A stretch of DNA of 64,000 nt, from contig NC_091000.1 in the NCBI RefSeq assembly GCF_041146395.1, positions 13,282,501 to 13,346,500 on the forward strand, in the 5' to 3' direction. The stretch's first letter is position 1. Every line of letters starts with the position of its first letter. Source of the DNA: Eulemur rufifrons. Lineage: Eukaryota; Chordata; Mammalia; Primates; Lemuridae. The position numbers and the translations under genes are program-made. Below, in pieces: positions 1 through 13,060 of this stretch. The notes beneath the pieces were generated by a model. The model did no database searches, was not told the DNA's origin, and was given only the letters and a program-made list of their open reading frames with translations.

Positions 1-397
1 AATGTCCAAGAATGGATTTATGGATTTATTCAGTGTCCATACACAATGAGGCCATTCCAGGAAAGTAAATAATTTTTGATTCAAGCACTGTATTTAAAAC
101 AACCTCCCCTTAATTTAACTGATTTTCCTTTTAAAGTGACTAATGGTTTGTTAATATCATTGTAGAATAAAAATTCTGTAAAGAAAGAATTCATACTACC
201 TCCTTTCTTTATGAGAATACAAATGAAGTGTTATCATTGCAGGTAACTAAGCAAAGTCTAAGTTATAAGTGACTCTTTTCTGACCCTGCTGCCAACTTAT
301 GTAGAATATTTGCTATACTCTTACATTAAAATAAATCTTTCTCATTTTTTTTTTTTTTTTTAGGGATCATAATTTTTGTTATCAGGACCATTTAGCA

Positions 398-585
398 ATG
401 TTTCTTCAAGTGTGGTCTAAGGATCACAGAAATAATTTAGGAATTTTTGTTAAAAATACTGTGCTTATTTCAAAGACGTACCCTAAACTTTCTTAATTAG
501 GGAGCGGTGTCTAGAAACCTGCATTTGAACAGATTCCTCAAATGATTCTTGAAAATTGATTTAGAGTGTTTTTAAACTATGCATA
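398..585. mobile_element. Possible degraded hAT-type MITE
   Basis: The segment opens with 'tcttcaagtgtggtctaaggat' and closes with 'agagtgtttttaaactatg', reminiscent of the inverted ends of old hAT-Charlie MITEs. It is heavily diverged and the assignment is tentative. Confidence 0.35.
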
Positions 586-2394
586 GGGGCTTCCTGATGT
601 CATCAAGGACCAAGGAAACTCAGAGTCACATTTAATACTTGTTTATGTACCCACATGCACAAGGATGCATTTCTGAGTCCTCTCTACCTAAGAGGTGGAA
701 TGACTGCTGCATAAAGGCCTGTCTTGATCACATGTTTCTTTTAAGAGCAGGTTTTAGTCTTTGAATTTCAACATATTTATTTTAGATAGAAACAGAAGAA
801 GTAATTTTTATGATGTAGATCTAGGCTGACTCAACAGTTAAAAGGATGTAAAAGTCAACCTCTTTGAGTTGATTCAACTGAATTGTATTTTTAGTTTTAT
901 GCAACTAGTATTTTATGGCAGTAATTCATCTTACACATCTCAAGATATACGTAGTTGTTATCTGGGCCACCTGTGTGGAGCTCAGCTTCTCACTTCAAGG
1001 GAACTATGGAAACAGATCCCACTGAATCAAATTACCAACATAATATTTTTCTATCTAGATACTAAATATTTTATCATCGGTTTTTATTTAAAAGCCAGTC
1101 AGTAAATTAATTAAGAAAATGGAATTATGTTATTCCATATTCCAGGAGAGTAATGAAGTACAAACTAGTGATTACTTTCATTGCTAAAGATGTCAGTGAA
1201 AAAAGCAATTCTACATGACTCATCTAGCTTTTCAGTTACATGAAAGCTTTGAAGGAGCTCTGGTTCCTTTATCATTTATGTTCAGTGGTATCAGTGAGAA
1301 TACTTACGAAATGAGAATGATTTTTATGATATACTTCAATATGTTTTAACTTCGGAATCCTTATGGATTGATTGTATACTTGTGTAATTTTTCCTCTCTG
1401 ACCTGGGCTAGAGAATGTAATGTAGAGAGGATACCAGAATAGGAAATGTAGTAGAATCCCTAAACCCAGGCTTTTACGGTTTAGCTCATTAGTTACTCAG
1501 TTACGAGCTTCCATCAAGAATAGATTAAGTCCCTTGAGCACATAGGATGTAATTTATTTACCCTTGACTCTCCAATACCCAACTACATGCCACGTACACA
1601 GAGGGAGTCCTTACTAAATGTTAGATGACTGAATGAGTTGTTGGAAATGTGCTTCATATTATAGAAACCTATGATTTCCCTTGTGAACTCAAAATTACAA
1701 TAGAAGCCAGTGATAAAATGGTTACAGAATTTTTATCACACAAATCTTCTCAGGAATGCAAAAAGTTAACATCAAAGTTTTTGATTATCTTTTCCTAATA
1801 AGCCAATTTGCTTTTCTTCATTTTTTTCCAGTCCCGGTATTCGTTCTATACTTGCCAATTTAAGCAAATTGCTGTCAGCCTGTGTATTTTCAAGTGGATG
1901 TTATGATTTCAGTTTCCAAGTCCATGTCTGGTTTGAAATATACTTAAATTTCTCTTGTAATCAAGTGGAGTGTGTTTTCTAAGGATCTTCAGACTTGAAT
2001 CTTTGAAATTAGAAATAAAACATGCTTTTCTCCTGGAGGAATCTAATTCTCCCACTGAATAGAAAATCAATCTTAAGTATTATTGACCTACCTCAAAATC
2101 TACATCTGTTGATTGTTTTAATAGAGATTTTGCCTTTGTGTTCATATTCATTTTTCTTTTAGAAAGTGGATTAATTTTCAAGAAACATCACTAAAAGAAT
2201 CTGCTTCTGACGGTACAATCTGTTTTTTTGTTTGTTTTTTTAATCCAAATCTCAATAGAATGTAACAGTAAAATCTGAAAGAATGAAAGATCATACCAAT
2301 CCCTTGTAATATAGTCATTCTTGGGGAAGGAAATTAACATTGTGAAAAATTTAGACTATCATTTTTGGAACCATACGTAATAGCAGCCTTTATC

Positions 2395-2545
2395 TGTATA
2401 CTGCTTTATAGTTGTTAAAGTACTTTTACATGCATTATCCTTGAAATGCATAAGTATCCTTTAAATAGTGCAGACATTATTATTTTAAGATGAAGTGAAT
2501 GTCAGGGAGGTGGACGTGTTGATTATAGCTCAGCAAGTAAATGGG
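2395..2545 (+). mobile_element. MIR SINE fragment
   Basis: Weak MIR-like words: 'acttttacatgcattatcc', 'attattattttaagatgaa' and 'gctcagcaagtaaatggg' occur in the order expected of the MIR core. Confidence 0.4.
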
Positions 2546-3388
2546 AAAGAATCAACTACAGCCTACTTTTTTCTGGATTTTTATTGAGTGCTCTTGCCAC
2601 TGTCATGATGTCATATGCTTTTGCCATAGTAATAATAAGGGGATTGTACCCCAGCATGAAGTACATTTGAATATCACATTTGTTCAGAGAAAAGGTCTGA
2701 TTTCATCCCTTCATAGGATCTAGTCTCAGGATCTATCATAACAGATGATTATCTTTCATTATGGAAATATGAACAGAACCTGATTCCTACATTTTGTGCA
2801 GGCATGGTTGGCCTTTAGCCTGAACACAAGACATACTTTGATAAGTACTGTAATAAATTACAGAAGCTTCTGATTATCTAATCTACCATTCATCTCTTGC
2901 CAAGTTAATCTGAGGTGCAGTCATGCTGGGGATTTATACTTTTGGAAGCTGAGTTGGCTTTACTGTCTGAGTAGCCCTCGGGTATAGAAGGCCCAGACTT
3001 GCCGCTTCATGCTGCCTCTCATCTCTCCCTCTGGAGGTACCCTGCACAGCGTACCTGGGCTTTCAAGACACATGGTTTAGGGTTGGTTGAAGAGGTTGAA
3101 AAGGGATTTTTCTTATTCACCTATGCATCGTTTGTGCTTCAAAACTAGAAAAGCTCAAATTTTATTCTTTCAGTTTCTTCTCAGCTATTAGAAGACTCCC
3201 CTTGAAGCACAAGAAAATTCTCGAGGCATTTAATCCTTTGGATGAAATCAGAGTCCAAATCCAATTATATATTTCATAAAAACGTTTAGTAACTTTTAGA
3301 ACATTTTTGTTGATACTAAGACCAATAGCATAGAAATGAAAATACTTTTCATTTAAGATAAAAAAAGTTGGAGACAAACTAAATGTAG

Positions 3389-3765
<377 letters not shown>

Positions 3766-3914
3766 ACATTATATTCTGAGTCTTTTATTACATAAAAGAT
3801 GTTCATGATATAGTATCGAGTGTAAAAAGCCAGATACAGAATTGTGTGTCCTATGATCCCAATTTCTGTTATAAAGTATGCAAATGGAAAAATAATAACT
3901 TATTAGTGATAGAC

Positions 3915-4065
3915 ATTATTTTGTGCTTCATGTGTATTAACTCAGTTAATGCTCTTATCAATCCTAAGAGATAGGTGTTATTATTATCTTTGTTTTACTG
4001 ATGAGGAAGTTGCGGTACAAAAAAGTAACTTGCTCAAGTTTATATATTAATTGTAAGTTTTGTAG
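3915..4065 (+). mobile_element. MIR SINE fragment
   Basis: The MIR core is recognisable: 'tgtgtattaactcagttaat', 'ataggtgttattattatc', 'ttttactgatgaggaag' and 'aagtaacttgctcaag'. Confidence 0.6.
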
Positions 4066-5084
4066 TCACTGACTAGAAGGAAATCACCAGAATGTCAATA
4101 GGGATCATCTCTGGATGGTGGTATTATGGGTCAATTTAGTTCTTTACATCTATAATATGTTATAGAATGTGTCTCTGCTGCTCGTATAATTGGAAATAAC
4201 ATTTCAAAAAGAAATTGTAGCATGTTTGAAATCCAGAAAAAGAGCAATATGAGAAAATCTATAGGTTTGAATTTTAAAGAATAGCTTCTCTTATATATCA
4301 AATAGAAATTATGCTTGATTAAGAGGGGGGAAAAAGACATAAATACCACTATTTTCTATCAGTACAATCTCTCTTAAATGGTAACCTGTCAGTATATGTG
4401 TTTAACAATTTCCTGTTATCAATTAGGAAAACAAGATACTCTTAGTTCATGATGAAGCATAATGAAAGCACAATCCAAAAAACTGTCTTCTGTCAAACCA
4501 GGTTTTGTTTTGAATACTTAAATGCTTTACCTGTGTAAAGGCACATCACAACAGAACCTCTCCGGGGAATGTGCTCTTTCCTCTCTGTAAAGCATAGTCT
4601 CAGAGGGTGAAAATCCTTCAAGAATGTTACGTTCTGTTATGTTGTGTCTTACTCTGGCTGCTTAACTTTTCAACCCTTTTTTCTTGCTTTCATTCCTGTC
4701 CCTTTAGAAAACCAACCAACCAGTCATCCCACCAGCCATTAGCCCACTTCCAATTTGTTGAAAGTTGGAACCTTTTGAGTTTTATTTGTGATAATAGCTG
4801 TACTTTGCTGCTGTATGTCTGCACCCCTGCTCAGTGCTTTATGAGAGCAAGCAGTTACGGACTGAATGCCCCTGGGTTGAATGTGGCTCACAGTTTGGCC
4901 CAAATAGTGGAGGTCCGCAGTGTTTGTCATACATAACATGGAATCAGTTGGAGATATCATCTAAAATTTGTGACATCCATTTTTTGCAGGAAAAAAAAAT
5001 AACACCTAGCAGTACAGCAATTGTAATATAGTCCTTGTTAGGCCACTTGTTGGGGGGGGGGCTTTTCTTTTTTTAGACCCTTGA

Positions 5085-5245
5085 TATTAGTTATTTTATT
5101 TAATCCTCTGAGGTACAATTAGCCCACTTAAAAATTAAGCCAGAGAGGGGAGTGGCTGGGTCAAGGACCCTCTGTTAGTAGACAGCACAGCTGGGCCTCT
5201 CTGACTGGGAAGCCCATGTTCTTTTTCTTAACACAGCTGCTCCGC
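5085..5245 (+). mobile_element. MIR SINE fragment
   Basis: MIR-like order of 'atttaatcctctgaggtac', 'tgggtcaaggaccctctg' and 'agacagcacagctgggcc' followed by 'acacagctgctcc'. Confidence 0.5.
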
Positions 5246-6346
5246 TTCAAGGTTGGGAGTGACTTTTATAGCTCATGTCATGGTCTTTTGTCAGCATCTT
5301 AGTCAAATTAGGTGGCCTTTCAAGTTTGTTAGACCTTTCCCATCCTTCTGAGGAATAATATGCATGTTTTCATCATTTCTTCAGTTTTGAATACATTATT
5401 TTTTGAGGCTAAGGCAGAATATTGTTGTTTTGCAAGGAGCTGTGGTTCTGAGAATATCATAGTTTAAGAATGAGAATATTAGTCATGGGATCCCAGTAGC
5501 TTGTCAAGATGCTGAGTATGCTTGGAAAGACTCTCAGCCATGTGACAGCTCCATGTGGTTAATGAGGATTATTGGCAGTTTGTTTTTGTCTTTGTAAGAT
5601 GAATTACCATATCAACAGCTTTATAGGATATTACACCTATCACCCCTTGAACTCTGTGCAACTGTTTTCCTTTCCAAAATAAACAAGAATACATTAAAAG
5701 TTCAAAAGATATGTATGTATGTATGTAATGAAGGGCAGAAACACTGGTTTGAGTAGTCCAGGTAATTGGCATAAACAGAATTACAAATCATAGATTAGCT
5801 GTTCTAGCTCCCACAGTGAGCAGTGTCATTCTTAAAAACAATGGACAATGAGGTGTATGTATTGGCTGGATTCCAAATAGTTCCTGGTTGTTTAGTTGCT
5901 AATGGTGTTAGAACAACCAGGTTTCTCTGCATGGCTTTTCCCTGGATGTTTCTTCATGAGAGGATGTCTTTAGCCTTGACTCAAAGATAATTTGAGTGTA
6001 TTATGGCGATAGCCTAAAAGCTGATATTCAGGAGTAAACAGAAAGCTGATGTGTATTTAGAAAGGGTTTATTGATATGCTTTCTGCTCTTTTTGATGCTG
6101 AGGATCTAGTTACATATATTAGAGAAAAGCTTTCAGGTTTTATCCTGTCTTTGGAAAACAGTTTAGAAATGTTTTTAAAATAAGGCCTCACATTTTCTCT
6201 CTCCAGATAACTCAGCAATTAAAAATGATCTTGATAAATTGGTTTTAATCTATATTTAAGTCTTAAAATGAAGACAGCCTGCATTTATTTTAATTAAGTA
6301 AAAAATAAGGTGTATTTTTATATGACAGTGGTCTGGTTTGCAAAAA

Positions 6347-6668
6347 GGTTTTGTTGTTTTTTGTTTGTTTGTTTGTTTGTTTGTTTTAAGAAATAAGAGT
6401 ATCTCTCTGTTACCTAGTCATTATAGTGCAGTGGCATGATCAGCCTCAAACACCTGGGCTCAGGTGATCCTGCCGCCTCAGCCTCCCAAGTAGCTGGGAC
6501 TACAGGCAGGCACCACCGGGCGCGGCTGATATTTTTTTACTTTGCCTTGTAGAGATAGGGTCTCTCTGTGTTGCCCAGGCTGGTCTCAAACTCCTGGCCT
6601 CAAGCAGTCCTTCTGCTTCAGCCTCCCAGAGTGCTGGGATTACAGGCATGAGCCACCATGCCTGGCCC
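6347..6668 (-). mobile_element. Alu SINE, antisense
   Basis: Reverse Alu. The tail is a (GTTT)n run at about 6360-6386, and the head ends 'ggcatgagccaccatgcctggccc'. Both arms are present with moderate divergence, consistent with an older Alu. L1-like sequence continues on its right side. Confidence 0.95.
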
Positions 6669-6850
6669 ATCTTAAGCATTTTTGAGTGTATAATTAGGTC
6701 ATATTAATTAAATACATTTGTAATGTGCAATCATCACCACCATGCATCCGCATAACTCTTTTCCTCTTGTAAAACTGAAACCCTGTATGCATTAAACAGT
6801 AAATCTCCCCTGCCTCCTTCCTCCAGCCCCTGGCAACCACCATTCTACTT
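6669..6850 (-). mobile_element. Old L1 3'-end fragment, antisense
   Basis: Typical antisense L1M words are present: 'gtaatgtgcaatcatcacca', 'tcctcttgtaaaactgaaac' and 'agcccctggcaaccaccatt'. Confidence 0.55.
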
Positions 6851-8189
6851 TATGTTTCAAGCTTTTTAAATTAAAGAGACCAAAGGCCTTATAGTCAGTA
6901 GTGACAAATATATGTTTATATATCGCCTAAAGTGTGGAGTGGAGAAATGAAAAATATGCAGACAAAAGGCAAGAGCTAGTTGATCCAAAACTAGGGAGAT
7001 AAAAAAAATTAAAAGTTTTGGAGGGAGTTGTAAAAACGAACGCGTATACAGAGGATGCTTCAAATAATGTATGCACTGCCTGTCAGTCACATTCATGCCT
7101 ATTTCTCTCCTAGCCCTTAAAGATAGGTTCCATTTTAAGAATCCATAGTCAGGAACTTCTTAAATAAATGTTCTTTGGCTTTGGTTTTATCATCCAGTCA
7201 GTATTATTCATTAAAACTATCATACCTGTATTTGGTACTATAACCAGACTATTTGCCAAAGTGTTGAGAAGTTGTGATTAAAATTATAAGTGTAGCCCTC
7301 TGAAAGTATCTAACTCAGGTGAACATTATCCAAAAAATTCATAAGTTGTTTAAATATCTGCCTGATGTTTAAAAAGCACTATAATTTAAAAATTCCTCAT
7401 TTCTTCAGTTTTTTTCTTCATGAGCTAAATAAAAATTTTTAGCAATTGTAATAAAATCTACTGACCATTTAATTTGGTAGAGAGCTACCCAGAGACTAGA
7501 AAATAGTTTTAAATGCATTTTTTCTTTTTTCTTCTATGCATTAAGTGGTTTTGTCTATACATGATTATGATTAAGTTTTAAAAAAAATTCATTGGGACAG
7601 TGTTGAATGCTGTATTTTAATTTGTAGCATAAAAGAATGTCTTTTCTTTCATAGGTGTAAAATGTACATCATAAGATTTTTTTGAAAAGCACTTTCACTA
7701 AGAAGTCTTAAAGCTATGGCTTTTTGTTTGCTTTTAATAATAACGAGCATGAACAGGAATGGCACCTTGGCACTTCACCCGTGGGTCCCATGGATAGCAT
7801 GAGACTAGGCCAGAAACTTGAAATTCTCCACCCCCAGCTGACTGGCCTAGAGCCATGGGATTGATTGCAGCTGTGCTGTTGTGGCCTGCTTGAGAACAAA
7901 TTGGTTTCTTCATGCTTGTTTATAGGATGGGGGTGATAGAAATTTAGATCTCCTAGTGATACGGTAATGCTGGTCAAACACCTGTAAAATTTCTCATGCA
8001 CAAAAAATTGCTCTACAACTTTTTAGGTTTTCTTCCTTCTCAAACCAATAAGTAGACCCCAATTGTATTATATACACTTTTGATTACTTTGGTATGTGAT
8101 TATTTAAAAAATGTTTTTCTTTAATATAATCTTACTAGCCAGACAGTGGGATTTTAATTCTGTACATACTCTGTCCTTTTTTCTTAAAT

Positions 8190-9690
8190 ACCAAGCAAAC
8201 ATTACTTGTTATTATATAGACATACATAGAGTAAGAAGTTAAAATTCTATGCCCCTGGCTAGAGGAATTCACTTTTAATAGTTTGATGTTTGTGTTTCCA
8301 AATATCTTCCCATCATGGAAGATCATGTATGCCGAAAGCATTCTTTTTAATGGTATACTATTATTTAACTCTTTGACTATTGATATATACTCTTGTGTTA
8401 TTTCCAATTTTTGCCTTTATAATCAATATAGCTGTGAAATTCCTTACACATATACGTTTTTGTATATGTGCAAGTATTTCTGTTGGGCAGTTTCCTAAGA
8501 GTGGCATCGCTGAGTCAAAAGACAGTTCATTTGGCCGGGCGCAGTGGCTCATTCCTGTAATCTTAGCACTCTGGGAGGCTGAGGTGGTAGGATAGCTTGA
8601 GGTCAGGAGTTCAAGATCAGCCTGAGCAAGGGCAAGACCCTGTCTCTACTACTGAAAATAGAGAAAATTAGTTGGACAACTAAAAATACAAAAAATTATC
8701 TGGGCATGGTGGTGTGTGCCTGTAGTCCCAGCTACTCAGGAGGCTGAGGCAGGAGGGTCACTTGAGCCCAGGAGTTAAAGTTGCTGTGAGCTAGGCTAAT
8801 GCCATGGCACTGTAGCCCTGCGTGACAGAGCGAGACTCTGTCTAAAAAAAAAAAAAAAAAAAATTTGAAATTTTGATAAATGTGGCTCAGTTGCCTTCTT
8901 AAAAGCTTGTAGAAATAGACATTCTCCCAACAATATATGCAAACAACCATTTCCAGATGTCCTTACCAACATTGGATATGTGAGTCTTTCCTCTGCTTTG
9001 GCTGTCTGCCGGTACCTCATTGCTCTAATTTGCATTCCTCTAATAAAAAGGGGATTGCATTTTTTCATGTACTTATTGGTTATTTGTTTATATTTTATGA
9101 TTGCCCTTTCAATTTATTTGCTTGGTTTTTATTTGAGTTACTTTTCTAATTTTAGGAGTTATATTTCTATTAAATGATAGTCTTTTGTTACATACATTGC
9201 AGACATTGTCTCCTAGTCTATCATTTATATCTTGTTTATAGCATCTTTTATCAAACAGGAATTTTCTATTTTAAATAGTCATAATTGTCTTTTCTTTTCC
9301 TTCATAACTCTTGAACTTTGTCTTATTTTAGAAAAGCCTATTCTATCCCAAGATTATAAATGGCTTCTCCCTTATTTCCTTTTAATACGTTTTTAGTTAA
9401 AAAAATTTTAATTCTTTAATCAATTTGGAGTTATTTATACATAAAGTATAAGACTATAATCTTTTTTCCAAATATGAATAGCAAATTACCCCAACATCAT
9501 TTACTGAATAATGTTTTTCCCTCATTAATTTCAAATTCTTTCTTTATTATGTTCTTAATTTCCATATGGGTGCATCTGTTTTTATACTTTCTACCCTTCT
9601 GTTGATTTGTTTAGTCTTACACTGTCATCATACTGTTTTGATATCTGGTAAGGAACATTCTCCCTTAATTCTTTCTTTTCAAAAATTTAA
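8190..9690 (-). mobile_element. Old L1 fragment, antisense, split by an Alu
   Basis: Antisense L1M words lie on both sides of the Alu at 8533-8864: 'agtggcatcgctgagtca' before, then 'agacattctcccaacaat', 'tgtccttaccaacattgg', 'catgtacttattggttat' and 'ctgttttgatatctgg' after. It stops about 150 bp before SNX25 exon 1. Ends are approximate. Confidence 0.65.
8533..8864 (+). mobile_element. Alu SINE with strepsirrhine-type linker
   Basis: Dimeric Alu starting 'ggccgggcgcagtggctca', with the linker 'gttggacaactaaaaata' between the arms and an uninterrupted A tail of about 20. The linker form is diverged from the younger copies at 39738 and 40944. Confidence 0.95.
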
Positions 9691-9840
9691 CCTTATGCAT
9701 TTATGTACTTTTTCAGAAGAACTTTATAACCTGTTAAGCCTTATCTTAATGCTTATTTAGATGGCATTTCATACCTGTAGTTTTATTTTTATATGTGATT
9801 TATTCATTCAGTAATCTGGTTTTGTTTTCTTACATTTCAG

Positions 9841-9925
9841 AGTCCTTTTTATGGTAACTCACATGAGTCAGCTCAGTCTAGAAGAGTAGTAATTTCTCAT
9901 AATATGGATAAAGCTCTGAAAGAAG
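9841..9925 (+). CDS. SNX25: SNX25 coding exon 1 of window (N-terminal segment, contains internal ATG)
   Basis: An 85-nt exon follows a 'cttacatttcag' acceptor and is closed by the strong donor AAG|gtaagg. Frame starts at phase 0 and encodes SPFYGNSHESAQSRRVV then ISHNMDKALKE, leaving one base (G) that is completed by TG of the next exon to give Val. The ATG at 9904-9906 has A at -3 and G at +4. It begins MDKALKE, which I recall as the start of the 840-residue SNX25 form. The residues before it would belong to a longer N-terminal isoform that needs exons upstream of the window or not recognised here. The start to use therefore depends on the transcript. There is no sign of a frameshift. Confidence 0.9.
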
Positions 9926-10899
9926 GTAAGGATTAAATGAGAGTATATGTTATAATTACTGTGTAGAGCAATTCATTATGTTCTAAAAGGAAAATATAAT
10001 CTCTAGCAAATTTATCCTTCTTGTCTACATACAACATGAGGAGTTTTCTTCATGAGTTTGTATTTGATGACTGAATACATCAATGTTTTGGTTGAATGGA
10101 AGGGATTTAAACATTTATTGAGTAGGAATTTTCAGATCTTATGAAGCTATCCAGCCATGTAGAGCTAGTTCTACCATATGAAGCATGGATCTACTCCCTC
10201 CCTGTTCCTTAAAATAGGTTTTAGAAATTTTTTTTTCTAGATAAAACCTAGAGAAGTTGTGTTGGGGATAAATGGACTTAGGCTCACTCATAGATAAACC
10301 AAGTAACCAAATTAAGTGATAGCAGTCAATACTATAGAAGAATGAAGAACATACAAATGAAGCTTGTACTGAAGAAGGCTGAGAGTGGATGGTGGAAGGT
10401 ACAATATGGTTATATGTCTGGAAGTGGGAATAAGTAAGTGTAGTTATAAATATTAAAGTTTAGAAAGGTAATATATTTTGAGGATCAAATTAAGGTTTAA
10501 AAAGGTTTTTTACAATCAAATTTCTAAAAACACTGACAATTTATTCAGGAAAAAAGTCTGAGTTTTTCAGGTGAGTGCATGGTGTTAGACATGAGTTAAG
10601 AGAACTGAGTAAGTGTTACATGCATAAACAAATACGTTTTACTTGTTGTAGTTCATAGAGATCACCATTTTAAAATCTGAAGACGAGTACTATGTAAGTA
10701 CAGAAACAGTTTGAAATTATGTGGATTCATAGAATTTTAAAACCTTGGGGACTATAATTAAACTTTAAAAATACTTCTATTGTATTAGTAGTTAAAGTGC
10801 AATAATTTTTAAAAGCTTACTGGATTTAAAATCTGATTTTTATTATTCATAGTCTCAAAATCATGGTTTTAGAGTACAGTATTAATTCTTAATTGCATT

Positions 10900-11400
10900 T
10901 CAGGAAAAATTTACATACTTTGAAATGCATAAATTTTAAGTATACAATTCAGTAATTTTCATAAATGCATATAACCTTGTAAACACTACCTCAATCAAAA
11001 TAAAGAATATTTCTATCATCCCAGAAAATTTGTCTCATGCCTGCCTTTGGTCAAAACCTACCCTCCGTTGTTTGGATTCTATCACTATAAATTCATTTTA
11101 CCTATTAAACTTTATAGAAGTGGAATCATCGTGTATTTTTTGATGCTGGGCTTCCTTCACTCAGCACAATGTTTTTGAGATTCATCCAAATTGTGTATAT
11201 CAGCTTATTCGTTGTTATTTATGGGTAGTGTTCCTTTATACTCACAAGACTAGCATAATATATTTGTGATATATTTTGATACGTATTGTGATATATCTGT
11301 GGTCACAGTTGACTGTTATCTTTAATTCCTTGAAGGTATTTATAGTAGCTGCTTTAAAGTTCTTGTATGCTAATTCTAACATTTTGAGGATGGTTTCTAG
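10900..11400 (-). mobile_element. Old L1 3'-end fragment, antisense
   Basis: Antisense L1 words: 'aagtatacaattcagtaatt', 'ctatcatcccagaaaatt', 'aagtggaatcatcgtgta' and 'tcactcagcacaatgttt'. Confidence 0.65.
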
Positions 11401-11551
11401 TGATTGCTTTTTCTCTTGACTATATGTTACTTTTTCTGGTTTTCTTCTCAGGTCTAGTTATTTTCGATTGTGTACTGAACAGCGTGGATGCTACTTTTTA
11501 GACATTCTAGATTCTGTTATCTAGACTGTGGTCGAAGTATCTGCTCAACGC

Positions 11552-11849
11552 TTTTATTTATTTTTTTGAGAACAGGGTATTGTTCTGTTACCTGGTCTAG
11601 AGTGCAGTGGCATCATCATAGCTCACTGCAACCTCAAAATCCTGGGCTCAAGTGATCCTCCTGCCTCAGCTTCCTGAGTAGCTGGGACTACAGGTGTGCT
11701 ACTGCACCCATCTAGTTTTTCTAGTTTTTCTATTTAATTAGAGACGGGGTCTCACTCTTGCTCAGCTCAAACAACTGAGCTCAAGTAGTCATCCTGCCTT
11801 GGCCTCTCAGAGTGCTGGGATTACAGACATGAGCCACCATGCCTAGTCT
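11552..11849 (-). mobile_element. Alu SINE, antisense
   Basis: Reverse Alu with a short degenerate (TTTA)n tail, both arms, ending 'gacatgagccaccatgcc'. It is diverged, so an older copy. Confidence 0.95.
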
Positions 11850-11993
11850 CTTTTCTGATATCTTAAAAAAAAAAGACATTCTCACTGAGTTCAAACTGTC
11901 TTATACGTTTAGTACTGTTGTTGCCTTCAGGGGAAAGTTATATAAACATGGATCTTACCTAGTGCCATTTCCTTCTTTCAAGAGTGGATTCCT

Positions 11994-12312
11994 GGCCAGG
12001 GCTTGGTAGCTCAGGCCTATAATCCTAGCACTCTGGGAAGCCAAGGTGGGAGGATAGCTTGAGGTCAGGAGTTCCAGACTAGCCTGAGCAAGAGTGAGGA
12101 CCCCGTCTCTGCCAAAAAAACAGAAAAAATTAGCTGGTCATGATGGCGCTTGCCTGTGGTCCCAGCTACTTAGGAGGCTGAGGCAGGAGGATCACTTGAG
12201 CCCTGGAGTTTGAGATTGCAGTGAGCTATGATGATGCCACTGCACACTAGCCTGGGCAACAGAGCAAGACTCTGTCTCAAAAAAAAAAAAAAAAAAACAA
12301 AAACAAAACAAA
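11994..12312 (+). mobile_element. Alu SINE
   Basis: Starts 'ggccagggcttggtagctca' and ends in a long A tail with AAAAC variants. It is flanked by imperfect duplications: agtggattcc before and agcggatttcc after. Confidence 0.95.
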
Positions 12313-12365
12313 GCGGATTTCCCTCCAATTTCTATCTATTCTTTGCTTTCCAGTGCCGTTAAATA

Positions 12366-12485
12366 CAGATGGTCCCCAACTTACAATGGTTCAACTTAAA
12401 GCCCATTTTTCAATTTTACAGTTTTTACAATGAAAAATCCTGGATTTATCAAGATTCAGCACCCTCATAAGTTGAGGAACATCTG
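12366..12485. mobile_element. Short Tigger-type MITE (complete, 120 bp)
   Basis: Inverted ends CAGATGGTCCCCAACTTA and its near-complement TAAGTTGAGGAACATCTG bound a 120-bp element. It is flanked by TA on both sides (12364-12365 and 12486-12487), as expected of TcMar transposons. The interior is too short to code. Confidence 0.8.
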
Positions 12486-12579
12486 TAGTGCTCTGATTTT
12501 TTTTCCAGAGTTCCTAATTGTTAATCTGATATAAGCTATTCTACCATTCCTGGAAATCTTCCCTTAATATTTAAAACAT

Positions 12580-13060
12580 TTTTAATTTTTTTTTGAAATA
12601 CACATAACATAAAATTTATCATCTTAACCATTTTAAGTATATAGTTCAGTAGTGTTAGGTACATTCAGATTATTGTACAGCCAGTCTCTAGAACTCTTTT
12701 CATCTTGCAGAACTAAAACCCAATACCCGTTAAATGACAAACCCTCCCCTTTCTCCAGCCCCTGGTAACCACCATTCTGCTTTCTGTCTCTACGAATTTA
12801 ACTACTTTAAGTACCTCATGTAAGTGGAGTCCTATATATAGTATTTGTCTTTTTGTGTTTGTTTTGTTTAACATAATGTCCTCAAGTTTCATCCATGTTG
12901 TAGTATGTGACAGGATTTTTATCCTTTCTAAGGCTGAATAATAGTCCATTGTATGTGTATACAATTTTGTTTATCCATTCATCCATTGGTAGACACTTGA
13001 GTTGCTTCCACCTTCTGGCTATTGTGAATGATTCTTCTATGAACAAGAGTGTCTGTTTAA
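12580..13060 (-). mobile_element. L1 3' end, antisense (ORF2 C-terminus plus 3'UTR)
   Basis: The minus strand at 12713-12964 reads YTHTMDYYSALERIKILSH and then TTWMKLEDIMLNKTNTKRQI, the well-known C-terminal end of L1 ORF2. 3'UTR sequence with 'agcccctggtaaccaccatt' lies alongside on the + strand. Truncated and inactive. Confidence 0.9.

Noticed and set aside
8361..9177. Several overlapping ORFs on both strands
   Set aside because: They lie in Alu and antisense L1 sequence.
12713..12964. 83-codon minus-strand ORF
   Set aside because: It is the C-terminal end of L1 ORF2 in an old truncated copy, not a gene.
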